A DNA stretch of 64,000 nt, from positions 1-64,000 of the forward strand of contig VBIU01000021.1 of assembly GCA_005880945.1 (NCBI GenBank), in the 5' to 3' direction. This DNA is from Chloroflexota bacterium (GTDB lineage: Bacteria; Chloroflexota; Dormibacteria; Dormibacterales; Dormibacteraceae). Position numbers and translations under genes: made by a program. Position 1 is the first letter of the stretch. The number at the start of each line of letters is the position of its first letter. Below the pieces are notes generated by a model. It was not told the DNA's origin, made no database searches, and saw only the letters and a list, made by a program, of their open reading frames with translations. Below are positions 37,934 through 46,314 of this stretch, one piece after another.

Positions 37934-39190
37934 CTACGGATAGATGCCCCGAACCAGCGTGGCGTTCGCGACACGCTGCACTGCGAGAACGTATGCAGCA
38001 AGCCGCATGTCGATGCGCTTGTTCACCGAGGTGTGAAGGATCTCGTAGAACGCGCGCGTGATGACGTGGTGCAGCTTGGTATTGATCTCCTCCTCCTCCC
38101 AGAAGAAAGCCTGGAGATCCTGCACCCACTCGAAGTAGGAGACGATCACGCCGCCCGCGTTGGCGATGATGTCGGGGACGACAAAGATTCCACGGTCATG
38201 CAGGATGGGGTCGGCCTCGGGCGTGACGGCGGCGTTGGCCCCCTCGGTGATCAACCTCGCGCGAATCCTGCCCGCATTCTCGACGGTGATCTGGTCCTGC
38301 ACGGCGGCCGGCACGAGCACTGTCACCGGCAGCTCCAGGAGGTCGGCGTTGCTGATGTTCTCCGCCTTCTTGAAGCCGCCCACACCACCACGCACCTGGC
38401 GATGCTCCTCCAGCGAGGCGAGGTCGAGACCTTTGGGGTTGTAGACGCCGCCCCTGGAGTCGCTCACTGCGACCACGCACAGGCCGGCCTCCGAAAGGAG
38501 GCGTGCGGTCGACCTTCCGACCTGGCCGTAACCCTGCACCGCCATCGTCGGCGTCTCATCGTCCACATGCAGGTACTTGAGGGCTTCGAGCGTCAGGTAC
38601 GTCGCGCCGCGCCCAGGTGCGTCGACGCGTCCCTCTGAACCCCCGACGTCGACTGGCTTGCCGGTGACCGACGCCGTCACCGAGTGGCCGGCATGCATCG
38701 AGATCGTGTCCATGATCCAGGCCATGACCTGTGGATTGGTGCCCATGTCGGGAGCAGGGATGTCCTTCTCCGGGCCGAGAAGGATGGCGATCTCGGTTGC
38801 ATATCGACGGGTGAGGTGCTCGAGCTCACTTTTCGAGAGCTTCATGGGATCGCATGCGACAGCGCCTTTGGATCCGCCATACGGCAGGCCCACCGCTGCG
38901 CACTTCCAGGTCATCAGCATGGCAAGCGCCTTGACGAGGTCGAGGGTGACGTCGGGGTGGTATCGGATCCCGCCCTTGGCGGGCCCGCGACTGATGTTGT
39001 GCTGAACCCGCCAGCCGGTGAAGACGCGAACAGAGCCGTCGTCCATATGGACCGGGAAGTGGACGGTCAGCTCGCGCTTGATGTCCCGAAGGCCACTGCG
39101 AGCGTCGTCGGAAAGTCCGATTACGTCAGCCGCTGCGTCAAAGCGCTGCTGGGCGGTCTGGAAGGCGGAGGCGCGGGTTTCGACCGCCAT
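37934..39190 (-). CDS. gdhA: Glu/Leu/Phe/Val dehydrogenase (glutamate dehydrogenase)
   Basis: 418 aa hexameric-type enzyme that interconverts glutamate and 2-oxoglutarate plus ammonia. The substrate pocket is seen in HNISRGPAKGGIRYHP near residue 65 and GLPYGGSKGAVACDP (catalytic Lys) near 105. PAPDMGTN holds the catalytic Asp, and the nucleotide fold is MAVQGYGQVGRSTARLL near 215. NAAVTPEAD and PDIIANAGGVIVSYFEWVQ close the pattern. Coenzyme preference is not decided here. It is flanked by CCTCTCC palindromes on both sides and stands as a single gene. Confidence 0.95.
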   Translation of the reverse strand: MAVETRASAFQTAQQRFDAAADVIGLSDDARSGLRDIKRELTVHFPVHMDDGSVRVFTGWRVQHNISRGPAKGGIRYHPDVTLDLVKALAMLMTWKCAAVGLPYGGSKGAVACDPMKLSKSELEHLTRRYATEIAILLGPEKDIPAPDMGTNPQVMAWIMDTISMHAGHSVTASVTGKPVDVGGSEGRVDAPGRGATYLTLEALKYLHVDDETPTMAVQGYGQVGRSTARLLSEAGLCVVAVSDSRGGVYNPKGLDLASLEEHRQVRGGVGGFKKAENISNADLLELPVTVLVPAAVQDQITVENAGRIRARLITEGANAAVTPEADPILHDRGIFVVPDIIANAGGVIVSYFEWVQDLQAFFWEEEEINTKLHHVITRAFYEILHTSVNKRIDMRLAAYVLAVQRVANATLVRGIYP

Positions 39191-39253
39191 TTGCGGTTTC
39201 CGATACTACTCTGCCGCCAACCCGTTCGTCCCAACTTACGCCCCTCTCCCTGG

Positions 39254-39281
39254 CCCTCTCCCCCGAGGGGGAGAGGGTTTT
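39254..39281 (+). terminator. Strong GC hairpin with T-run upstream of the DUF881 genes
   Basis: Eleven-bp arms CCCTCTCCCCC / GGGGGAGAGGG with a GA loop, then TTTT. It looks like an intrinsic terminator read on the plus strand, yet no plus-strand gene lies upstream of it. It could stop antisense reads out of gdhA, or be a member of the same palindromic repeat as 37913-37931. Confidence 0.45.
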
Positions 39282-39303
39282 CCCTTTGCGTGAGAATGGC
39301 GTC

Positions 39304-40026
39304 ATGTCGCGCAGGCGGGTCGGCAGCATATTCGTGGTCGCGGCGGTGGCCCTGGCGACCGGTTTCCTGGTCGCCGGACAGGTCAAGGTCCAGCTCTTGA
39401 CGCCATCCAACCAGGTCGCCAGGTACCAGGCCCTTGTGCGCAGCGTCCAGGAGCTCGAGGCGAGCAATGCCCAGTCGCGCCTGAAGATCGCGGTGCTCCG
39501 CTCGCAGATCGACGCACTGGAGGCTGCAGCGGCGCAGAGGTCGGCGGCCACGCAAGCCCTCCAGAGCCAGGTCGCCGACCTGCGGTTGCATGCCGGCTTG
39601 ACCCCGCTGCACGGGCCTGGAGTCGAGATTGACATCGCCAACGGCGTTCCAGGCGCGGACTCCGGAGGCGAAGTCGGCTACCTCGTCAACTTCAAAGACG
39701 TCCAGGACCTGGTCAACCTCCTGGTCGCGAACGGAGCTGAGGGGATAGCGGTGAACGGCAGGCGCATCACGCCTTTGAGCGCGTTCTCCGGCTCAGGCGG
39801 CCAGGTGATAATCGACCAGGGTCCGCCCGTCAGCGCGCCGATCATGGTCCTGGCGGTGGGCGACCGTCTTCGGATGGAAGCCGCCCTTGGCGACCCCTCG
39901 GGTTTGCCCGACATCCGCGCTCGTGAGGTCCAGTACCAGCTGCAGATCAGCTTCCGCGGGCGACCGGACCTCGCCCTCCCCGCTTACGACTCGAGCCTGG
40001 ACACGCGCCATGTCGGCACGCTATAG
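39304..40026 (+). CDS. DUF881 family protein, copy 1
   Basis: 240 aa. One N-terminal membrane helix (SIFVVAAVALATGFLVAGQV) is followed by a coiled-coil stretch (VRSVQELEASNAQSRLKIAVLRSQIDALEAAA) and a DUF881 domain with GLTPLHGPGVEIDIAN, VNGRRITPLSAF and GPPVSAPIMVLAVG. In Gram-positive relatives DUF881 proteins sit near division or envelope genes; no such genes are next to it here. ATG 39304 is chosen; TTG 39286 adds six residues. It overlaps copy 2 by 17 bp. Confidence 0.85.
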   Translation: MSRRRVGSIFVVAAVALATGFLVAGQVKVQLLTPSNQVARYQALVRSVQELEASNAQSRLKIAVLRSQIDALEAAAAQRSAATQALQSQVADLRLHAGLTPLHGPGVEIDIANGVPGADSGGEVGYLVNFKDVQDLVNLLVANGAEGIAVNGRRITPLSAFSGSGGQVIIDQGPPVSAPIMVLAVGDRLRMEAALGDPSGLPDIRAREVQYQLQISFRGRPDLALPAYDSSLDTRHVGTL

Positions 40027-40684
40027 AAACCGAGCGGGCGGCCGCGTGCTGGGCGTCTGGCTGATAGCGCTTCTGGTCGCGCTCGTGGCGACAGTGCAAA
40101 TCCGAAGCCAGGTCGAGGTTGAGCGCAGCTTCGCCGGGACCGACACCGCCTCTCTTGCATTCCTGATCGACAACCTCCATCGCGCCAACGACTCACTGCA
40201 AGCCGAGACCGCGGACCTGACGCAGCGGCAGCTCACTCTGCAGTCGGGCAGCGACACGGCCGCGGACCAGGTGCTGACCGACGAGGCGACTCGGCTGCGG
40301 GCGGCCGAAGGCCTGGTCCCGGTGCATGGGCCCGGGGTGGTGCTCGTCGTGAGCGCCGCCGGCCTGCAGGCCCTCGACCTGCAGGACGCGCTCAACAACC
40401 TCGCAGTCGGCGGCGCGGAGGCGATGTCGGTCAACGATCGCCGGGTCGTCCTGGGCGTGCCGGTCCAGCAGACCCCGGGCGGCGTCACGATCGGCGGCGT
40501 GCAGGTGCAGCCGCCGTGGACCATCTCGGCGATCGGCGACGCCAACCGCCTGGCACAGGCGGCGGATTTGATGACTCAGCAGATGCGCGCGGACCGGCGC
40601 GTGCGTCAGGCGACCTACCGGGTCGAGGCCGACCTCGTCATCCGGGCCATCGTCACCGAGCGGCCTTTCGTTTACGGCTCCTAG
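40010..40684 (+). CDS. DUF881 family protein, copy 2
   Basis: 224 aa with the same layout as the preceding protein: membrane helix LGVWLIALLVALVATVQIRSQ, a helical segment (FLIDNLHRANDSLQAETADLTQRQLTL), then the DUF881 domain (GLVPVHGPGVVLVVSAAG, MSVNDRRVVLGVPV, WTISAIGDANRL). It probably arose by tandem duplication; the two may form a heteromeric envelope complex. Its last 32 bp overlap the end of the convergent PhaR-like gene. Confidence 0.85.
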   Translation: MSARYRNRAGGRVLGVWLIALLVALVATVQIRSQVEVERSFAGTDTASLAFLIDNLHRANDSLQAETADLTQRQLTLQSGSDTAADQVLTDEATRLRAAEGLVPVHGPGVVLVVSAAGLQALDLQDALNNLAVGGAEAMSVNDRRVVLGVPVQQTPGGVTIGGVQVQPPWTISAIGDANRLAQAADLMTQQMRADRRVRQATYRVEADLVIRAIVTERPFVYGS

Positions 40685-41153
40685 CCGTCTCCGAAGCGCC
40701 TGCGCGTTTCAGCTGGGCCGACAGCTGGTCGAGGCGCTTGTTGATTTTGTCGAGGTCGTTGCGACTCGGGATTCTCAGCCGACGCAGCGCACGCTCGATC
40801 GCTTCGTCAAAGACTCCTTCGAGGTCGCCCCGCCGCCGCTCCATCTGATTGACCAGGTCCGACGGGACATTCAGCGTCTTGCGCACGTAATCGAGCAGCG
40901 CCTGCCCTCGTTCTTGCAGCACGCCTCCGTCGACAAGACGCGATGGGCCGCGCTTCTCTTCAGAAAGCACGATCTGCGACAGCGTCACCTGTGTCAGATC
41001 CTGCCCCGTCTCGCGGTCGACAACCTTGATCTCGTGACCGTCACGCACAAGTCCCGCGATGCCTTCAAGGGTGATGTAGCTGCTCGTCCTGGTGTCGTAG
41101 AGCTTGCGATTCGCGTACTTCTTGATAAGGTGTCTTTCGGGAGCTGTCGGCAT
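40653..41153 (-). CDS. phaR: PhaR-like polyhydroxyalkanoate synthesis regulator
   Basis: 166 aa. The N-terminal PHB/PHA accumulation regulator DNA-binding domain is clear: HLIKKYANRKLYDTRTSSYITLEGIAGLV and IKVVDRETGQDLTQVTLSQIV. In PhaR proteins this domain binds DNA and PHA to repress phasin genes. The C-terminal part is a charged helix (LDKINKRLDQLSAQLKRAGAS) ending in a basic tail (RSRKRKAAR). It faces a phasin-like gene across 65 bp. No PHA synthase gene is in the window, so the control target beyond that neighbour is unknown. Confidence 0.85.
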   Translation of the reverse strand: MPTAPERHLIKKYANRKLYDTRTSSYITLEGIAGLVRDGHEIKVVDRETGQDLTQVTLSQIVLSEEKRGPSRLVDGGVLQERGQALLDYVRKTLNVPSDLVNQMERRRGDLEGVFDEAIERALRRLRIPSRNDLDKINKRLDQLSAQLKRAGASETARSRKRKAAR

Positions 41154-41218
41154 CTCGCCGGCCCATTCTAACGCGGTGCGTTATGCGGACCGCTTCGCAT
41201 GTTGATGGAGGTTGGTGC

Positions 41219-41665
41219 ATGGCCACCAGGAAGCGCGCGTCAACGCGATCGAAGCTTCTGAAGCGAGCAGTCAAGGCCGGTAGATCCGCCCTGCGCGAAG
41301 CCGAGAGGCGGATGCCGCCGGACGTTCGCAAGCAGCTCGAGCGGACCATAAAGGATGGGCAGAAGACGATCCACAGTGCGATCAAGGACGTGCGGACGCG
41401 CCTCGATCGGACAGCCCGTCAGGCAGACCTCGACAAGGCGATGAAGCGCCTGGACGCCTTGAGCAAGCAGGTCCGCAACCTGGCTACCCGTCCCGCTGCG
41501 TCGACCACCGCTCGGACGCGCCGCAAGCCGGCAGCGAGAAAGGCAGCGGCGCGAAAGCCGGCGACCAGGCGCAAGCCGGCGGCCAGGCGAGCCACGTCAA
41601 GGTCGGTTCCCGCGGCCCCGGCCGCGATGCCTCCTGAGCCGACGCCCGAAACTGGTCCGTTCTAG
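41219..41665 (+). CDS. Phasin-like protein with histone H1-like tail (PhaF-like layout)
   Basis: 148 aa. Residues 1-90 are amphipathic helix rich in Lys and Arg (LLKRAVKAGRSALREAERRM, DLDKAMKRLDALSKQVRNL). Residues 95-135 are an Ala/Arg/Lys/Pro repeat tail (RRKPAARKAAARKPATRRK) like the DNA-binding tail of Pseudomonas PhaF. This combination and the divergent PhaR-like gene suggest a granule- and nucleoid-binding phasin. Sequence similarity of the N-terminal part to known phasins was not testable. GGAGG precedes ATG 41219. Confidence 0.6.
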   Translation: MATRKRASTRSKLLKRAVKAGRSALREAERRMPPDVRKQLERTIKDGQKTIHSAIKDVRTRLDRTARQADLDKAMKRLDALSKQVRNLATRPAASTTARTRRKPAARKAAARKPATRRKPAARRATSRSVPAAPAAMPPEPTPETGPF

Positions 41666-43195
41666 CTAGAGGCTTCCGTAAACACGGGCTCCGCCCAGGA
41701 GAACAGCCATTGGGCGGAGTCGATCCCAGGTAGTCGATGGTTCGCTGAGAGGATCTCGCTCGTAGACCTGCAGGTCTGCAACCATGCCGGGGTCGAGCGT
41801 CCCTTTGAAGCCCTCCTCGAAGCTGGCGAACGCCCCGCCATAGGTGTACGCCCGCAGAGCCTGAAGCAAGGTGATGCCGTTGACCTGGTCCTCTGTCGCA
41901 GCGCGGATTCCAGGCCATGGGTTGGGATCCGTGGTGACGGGGAGGTCCGAGCTGAACGCGAGCGCAACCCCCGCTTTCAGAAGCGGAGCATGTGGCGCCA
42001 GGTGAGTGCGGTCCCTAGCTGGAAAGAAGAGCGCTGACGCGACGCGGCCGAAGCGCGCCGCCAGCGGCTGCATCACCGCGACCATCCGCAGCCTGCCCAG
42101 CCTGGCCTGCAGGTCTGGCGGACAGATCGTGCAGTGCTCGACTCGGTGTCGAAGGGCAACGCCCCCGGCCGCTTCGACAGCGTCGCACATGGCTTCGATG
42201 GCGCCGTCTCCGATCGCATGCGCAGCTACTTGCAAACCGGCGCTGGTGGCAGTTGCAACGAGCTCGCGTAGCTCATCAGGCGCCGTTCGCCAGACGCCGC
42301 CGCCCGAGCGCATCGCCACTCGCTCTGCTCCGCCGTCGACGAAAACCTTGATCGGTCCCCCCCGGAGGATCGGGCCGCCAAAAGCGGCACGGACGCCGAG
42401 GCCCGAGGCAGCCTCCAGCAGCTCCCAGGACAAAAACCCGTTGACGCGCATCTTGAGCTGCGCGCCTTCGGCGAGCCGCTGGTAGGCGCGCAGGTCGTCC
42501 GCGAATCCTCTGTTAACCGCGGCGCCGACCGACGTGACGCCGCGCGAGAGGAACAGCCCTTGCGCGGCCAGGATCCCCTGCTCGCGGCGATCGATCCGAG
42601 GCGGCGGCTCGACGTCGGCGACCAGCCTCATCGCGGATTCGAGTAGCAGTCCGTTCGGCAACCCGTTTCGGTCGCGGACGATCCGCCCGCCCGGCGGGTC
42701 CGCGCCGGGCGCCATAAGGCCAGCCGCCTCCAACGCCGCTGTGTTCGCCACGCGAGAGTGACCGCCGCGTTCGTCGATGTAGGCAGGCCGGCCGCCCGTG
42801 GCCAGGTCAAGCTCGGTCCTGTGGGGCGCCCGGAGCTCGGCCAGCTCATCTCCGCGGTAGCCCATGCCGTGCTGCCATTCGCCCTTCTTGAGAGCACGCC
42901 CGTGGACGCGTAGGCGGGCCGCGATATCGGCGACGCTGCGCGCGCCACCAAGGTCCGCGCCGAAGCGCGTCAGGCCGTAGTACACGACGTGCGCGTGCGC
43001 GTCGTTGAAGCCCGGCAGGACAGCCGCTCCCCCAAGGTCGATCATGCGCGTGCGCGGGCCCTTGAGCCCCACCACCTCGGACCCGCCGGCGGCCATCACT
43101 CGCCCGCCCGCAATCGCAAGATGGCTGTGCGGCTGGAGTCCGGCGCGCCCGAGCGTGCGAATCACACCGCGGGCGAGGATCAGGTCGGCTTTCAC
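41666..43195 (-). CDS. Amidohydrolase, YtcJ-like
   Basis: 509 aa metal-dependent hydrolase. The metal-site HxH is GFNDAHAHVVYYG near residue 65. The second block is in LQVAAHAIGDGAIEAM near 330, with RHRVEHCTICPP near 365 and the Asp in ALAFSSDLPVTTDPNP near 430. The small N-terminal beta domain begins LILARGVIRTLG. YtcJ-type enzymes hydrolyse varied amides or hydantoin-like rings; the substrate is not readable. GTG 43195 lies 24 bp from the divergent threonine aldolase ATG. Confidence 0.88.
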   Translation of the reverse strand: MKADLILARGVIRTLGRAGLQPHSHLAIAGGRVMAAGGSEVVGLKGPRTRMIDLGGAAVLPGFNDAHAHVVYYGLTRFGADLGGARSVADIAARLRVHGRALKKGEWQHGMGYRGDELAELRAPHRTELDLATGGRPAYIDERGGHSRVANTAALEAAGLMAPGADPPGGRIVRDRNGLPNGLLLESAMRLVADVEPPPRIDRREQGILAAQGLFLSRGVTSVGAAVNRGFADDLRAYQRLAEGAQLKMRVNGFLSWELLEAASGLGVRAAFGGPILRGGPIKVFVDGGAERVAMRSGGGVWRTAPDELRELVATATSAGLQVAAHAIGDGAIEAMCDAVEAAGGVALRHRVEHCTICPPDLQARLGRLRMVAVMQPLAARFGRVASALFFPARDRTHLAPHAPLLKAGVALAFSSDLPVTTDPNPWPGIRAATEDQVNGITLLQALRAYTYGGAFASFEEGFKGTLDPGMVADLQVYERDPLSEPSTTWDRLRPMAVLLGGARVYGSL

Positions 43196-43205
43196 GCGCG
43201 CCGCT

Positions 43206-43212
43206 TAGAGTA
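43206..43212. promoter_or_regulatory. Overlapping divergent -10 boxes (amidohydrolase / threonine aldolase)
   Basis: TAGAGTA: TAGAGT on the plus strand ends 8 nt before ATG 43220, and TACTCT on the minus strand ends 11 nt before GTG 43195. Only 24 bp separate the two start codons, so each -35 must lie inside the other gene. Confidence 0.45.
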
Positions 43213-43219
43213 GCGGTGG

Positions 43220-44248
43220 ATGGTCATCGACCTTCGCTCAGACACCGTGACGCAGCCGACGCCCGAGATGCGTCACGCGATGACCACCGCACCGCTCGGC
43301 GACGACGTGTTCGGCGACGACCCCACAGTGAACCGGCTCGAGGAGGTCGCGGCGGCGCGCCTCGGCAAAGAGGCATCGGTGTTCCTGCCCAGCGGGACGA
43401 TGGGCAACCTGGTCGGCGTGGCGGTCCATGCCCGGTCCGGCGAAGAGATCATCGCCGACGCCGAATCTCACGTCTTTCTATATGAGGCGGCCGGCTCGGC
43501 CGCTGTCGCCGGGGTGCAGATCCGGCCAGTCACGACTCAGGCGGGCGTCATGTCCCCCGAGCAGGTCGAAGCCGCAGTGCGACCGCGCGACGACCCGCAC
43601 GTCCCCCTGACCGCTGCGCTGTTCCTTGAGAACACGCATAACGTTCATGGCGGCGTCGTATGGCCGCTCGATGCGCTGCGTGCTGCGTCGGCGGCGGCTC
43701 GAGGCCAGGGGTTACGAGTGCACCTCGACGGAGCGCGCATCTTCAATGCCTCCGTCGCTCTCGGGGTCGCCGTCGCCGACGTCGCCGCGCAGGCCGACAC
43801 CGTAACGTTCTGCTTGTCCAAAGGCCTGGGCTGCCCGGCCGGAAGCCTTTTCTGCGGCAGCCGGGAGGCCGTCGACCAAGGGCGGCGGTGGCGCAAGCGC
43901 CTTGGCGGCGCGATGCGCCAGACCGGCGTGCTGGCCGCGGCGGGCCTGATCGCGCTGGACACGATGGTCGACCGCCTCGCCGAGGATCATGCCAACGCGC
44001 GGACGCTTGCCGAAGGACTCGACGAGCTGCCCGGCCTCAGCTGCGATTTGACACGCGTTCAGACCAACCTCGTCTACTTCGACGTGGCGAAGGGGTCGGC
44101 GGCGAAGTTTCAGGACGGATGCCGCCGGCGCGGCCTGCTGGGCGAGGCGACCGACAAGCACCGCGTGCGGTTCGTGACGCACCACGGGATAACCTCAGCC
44201 GACATCCAGTCCGCGCTGGCCATCTGCGAGGAGGTCGTCTCTGCCTGA
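43220..44248 (+). CDS. ltaE: Low-specificity L-threonine aldolase
   Basis: 342 aa PLP enzyme of fold type I that splits threonine to glycine and acetaldehyde. IDLRSDTVTQPTPEMRHAM opens it, GDDVFGDDPTVNRLEE is the family signature, the PLP-contacting Asp is in RVHLDGARIFNA near 165, and the Schiff-base Lys is in FCLSKGLGCPAGSLFCG near 195. Its stop is 8 bp downstream of the next gene's probable start, so they overlap and are cotranscribed. A threonine dehydratase lies 0.7 kb further on. Confidence 0.94.
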   Translation: MVIDLRSDTVTQPTPEMRHAMTTAPLGDDVFGDDPTVNRLEEVAAARLGKEASVFLPSGTMGNLVGVAVHARSGEEIIADAESHVFLYEAAGSAAVAGVQIRPVTTQAGVMSPEQVEAAVRPRDDPHVPLTAALFLENTHNVHGGVVWPLDALRAASAAARGQGLRVHLDGARIFNASVALGVAVADVAAQADTVTFCLSKGLGCPAGSLFCGSREAVDQGRRWRKRLGGAMRQTGVLAAAGLIALDTMVDRLAEDHANARTLAEGLDELPGLSCDLTRVQTNLVYFDVAKGSAAKFQDGCRRRGLLGEATDKHRVRFVTHHGITSADIQSALAICEEVVSA

Positions 44249-44912
44249 CCTGATCCTGTCCGATGACGGCCTGTACTACTGGGACGGGCAGCGCTGGGTC
44301 ACCACCCTGTCCAACGACGGACGCTCACGGTGGAATGGGACGGCCTGGGTCCCGGTCGGAGCGGCGCCGGCGCCTGGCTACTTTCAGCCCCAACGACGAG
44401 CCCGGGTGCCAACCGGCTGGACGAGGCCTCTTCAATATTCGGTCGTCGCCTGGTACCTGATCCAGGCGATCTATGCGATCACATTGCCTTTCTTGATGGC
44501 GGGCCCGATGGCGGACTACTTCAACCAGGTCATCCAGCAGCAGGCGCGGCTCAGCCCGAACACGACGCCGCCACCCGCCGAGTTCCTGTCGATGATGACG
44601 ACGGTGATGACCTGGAGCCTGGCGATCGGCGCCGCGATCGGCGTCGCCATCTCCGCTGTCGCCATCATCGGCGCGCTGCGGAGATGGACCTGGGTGTTCT
44701 ACGTGGTGCTGGTCCTCCTGGGACTGCAGACCATCTCGTTTCCGTTCACCGTGATCAGCGCGTTCGCGAGCTCGACGCTGAATCCAGTAAAGCTGCCGAC
44801 CGAGCTGACCGCGAGCTCGGTTGCGCTCGGAATCCCGGCGATCGCTCTGTTCGTGTGGATGTTGATCGCAGCGATCAGGCGGGGGCCCTGGGCGATGAGG
44901 AGAGCCGGCTAG
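44241..44912 (+). CDS. Four-helix membrane protein with W-D-G-x-x-W N-terminus
   Basis: About 223 aa if started at CTG 44241, which has GAGGAGG 6 nt upstream; the first GTG is at 44406. The N-terminus carries two short aromatic repeats, LYYWDGQRWVTTL and SRWNGTAWVPV, as in DUF2510-like and other WDGxxW modules. The upstream repeats are lost if GTG 44406 is used, which argues for CTG. Four hydrophobic helices follow (WYLIQAIYAITLPFLM, WSLAIGAAIGVAISAVAII, WVFYVVLVLLGLQTISF, ALGIPAIALFVWMLIAAI). An RDD protein at 60544 ends with the same motif. Function unknown. Its stop shares CTAG with the convergent gene. Confidence 0.65.
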   Translation: MPDLILSDDGLYYWDGQRWVTTLSNDGRSRWNGTAWVPVGAAPAPGYFQPQRRARVPTGWTRPLQYSVVAWYLIQAIYAITLPFLMAGPMADYFNQVIQQQARLSPNTTPPPAEFLSMMTTVMTWSLAIGAAIGVAISAVAIIGALRRWTWVFYVVLVLLGLQTISFPFTVISAFASSTLNPVKLPTELTASSVALGIPAIALFVWMLIAAIRRGPWAMRRAG

Positions 44913-45817
44913 CCAAGGAGCTGGGCCAGCAGCTTCGGGTCGATGTTGCCGCCGCTCACCACGGCGACCGTGGGCGGCCCTGGCTCCAGCTGCTCCAGCG
45001 CCGCAAAGGCGAGGGCGCCCGCGCCTTCGGCCACCACCTTGGCAGCGGCCGCCAGCTCTGGGATGGCGGTGCGGAGGCGCGGTTCCGGCACAGTCAGCCA
45101 GCGGTCCACGCATTCCTTCAGGAGCTCGAACATGCGAGCGTCGAAGGGCGCGGTGGTGCCGTCGGCGATCGTCTCCGGCTTGACCGTCACCGGCCCGCCC
45201 GCGGCCAGACATCGCGTCCACAGCGCATAGCCGTCCGACTGCACCCCGATCACCTCGACACCGGGGCGTATTGCCTTGAGCGCGGAGGCGATGCCGCCGA
45301 TCAATCCGCCACCGCCGACCGGCACGAGAACGCGCGACAGGTCGGGCACGTCCTCCAGCAGCTCCAGGCCCAGGCCGCCGTGGCCCGCGATGACCTCAGG
45401 CTCGGCGAAGGGATGGATGAACGACTCAGGCTCCGATCGCCAGCCTTCGCTCGCCAGCCATTCCAGCATCGCTTCCCGAGGCATCAGGATCGGGGTGGCC
45501 CCCCATCGCTTCACGCCTTCGACCTTCGTGGCGGGCGCGGTGTCGTACATCACCACCCGGCAGGACACACCGAGGGTCCTGGCCGCATACGCGCAAGCCT
45601 GGGCCGCGTTGCCCGCGCTGACAGTGATCAAGCCGCGTCGCAGCGTTTCTGCGGGCATACCCAGTGCCGCCGCGAAGAAGCCGCGCACCTTGAAGCTCCC
45701 GGTCGGTTGAAGGCACTCGAGCTTCAGCAGCGCGCCCTCGACAGGAACGAGCGGCGTCCGCTGAACGTGCTTTCGCGCCCGATCCGCGGCCGCTCGGATG
45801 CGCTCGATTGCTATCAC
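44909..45817 (-). CDS. Threonine/serine dehydratase (PLP fold type II)
   Basis: 302 aa, a single catalytic domain without the C-terminal ACT-like regulatory domain of biosynthetic IlvA, so closer to catabolic TdcB or serine racemase. The Schiff-base Lys is in CLQPTGSFKVRGFFAA near residue 35, the PLP-binding loop is VSAGNAAQACAYAA near 67, the phosphate-binding Gly loop is VPVGGGGLIGGI near 160, and VAVVSGGNIDP is near the end. It deaminates threonine or serine to the 2-oxoacid. The GTG at 45817 is favoured; an in-frame extension to 45955 is not family-like. GATTAT lies 5 nt upstream of it. Confidence 0.9.
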   Translation of the reverse strand: MIAIERIRAAADRARKHVQRTPLVPVEGALLKLECLQPTGSFKVRGFFAAALGMPAETLRRGLITVSAGNAAQACAYAARTLGVSCRVVMYDTAPATKVEGVKRWGATPILMPREAMLEWLASEGWRSEPESFIHPFAEPEVIAGHGGLGLELLEDVPDLSRVLVPVGGGGLIGGIASALKAIRPGVEVIGVQSDGYALWTRCLAAGGPVTVKPETIADGTTAPFDARMFELLKECVDRWLTVPEPRLRTAIPELAAAAKVVAEGAGALAFAALEQLEPGPPTVAVVSGGNIDPKLLAQLLG

Positions 45818-46014
45818 TTCGCATAATCGTAAAGAGGGTGCCCGGAGGCCACGGCGAGAGATTCGGTGGCCAGGTGGTCCAGCTGCTAGGCGCGGCCGAG
45901 CACCACAGCGCGCGCATCGATAGATTCGTAAGCGAGGAGCGGAGTGCCGCAACAACGCAGATGGGCCGCATGGGCGCCGAAGATCCGTCGGGGATCTCCG
46001 GGCATACTCTTCTA

Positions 46015-46275
46015 GTGCCGATTTATGAGTACCGGTGCGAGGAGTGCGGTAAGCGCTCTTCGGCGCTGCTCCCGAGGTTCTCTTCGCCCGACCCGCTCTG
46101 CCCGCATTGCGGCAAGGCGGGGCTGCGCCGGTTGGTCTCGACCTTCGCGACAGTGCAGTCGGGTGACGACGGCGGAGGCGATGACTTCGGGGGCGGCGAC
46201 GACTTCGGCGGGGATGACGATTTCAGCGGCGGCGACGACGACTCGGGCGGCGGCTACGGCGACGACGACTTCTAG
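46015..46275 (+). CDS. FmdB-type zinc-ribbon protein with acidic Gly/Asp tail
   Basis: 86 aa. The start PIYEYRCEECGKRSSALLPR is the FmdB family pattern; two CxxC pairs (CEEC near 8, CPHC near 29) form the zinc ribbon. The second half is nearly all Asp and Gly (DDGGGDDFGGGDDFGGDDDF), likely disordered. FmdB-like ribbons are small regulatory or unknown-function proteins. GTG 46015 lacks a Shine-Dalgarno, but CATACT ends 6 nt upstream (leaderless). Repeat copy B begins 39 nt after its stop. Confidence 0.85.
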   Translation: MPIYEYRCEECGKRSSALLPRFSSPDPLCPHCGKAGLRRLVSTFATVQSGDDGGGDDFGGGDDFGGDDDFSGGDDDSGGGYGDDDF

Positions 46276-46314
46276 CTAGCCAAAGCCTCGTCTACGCAAG
46301 CCAGCCTGCACCAA

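Noticed and set aside
37913-39281. CRISPR-like array from the CCTCTCC palindromes
   Set aside because: Only two unequal palindromes 1.3 kb apart, without regular spacers; they fit palindromic repeats or terminators.
44330-45826. 498-aa plus-strand frame from the WDGxxW gene into the dehydratase
   Set aside because: It crosses the end of one gene and reads the dehydratase on the opposite strand; no motif is preserved.
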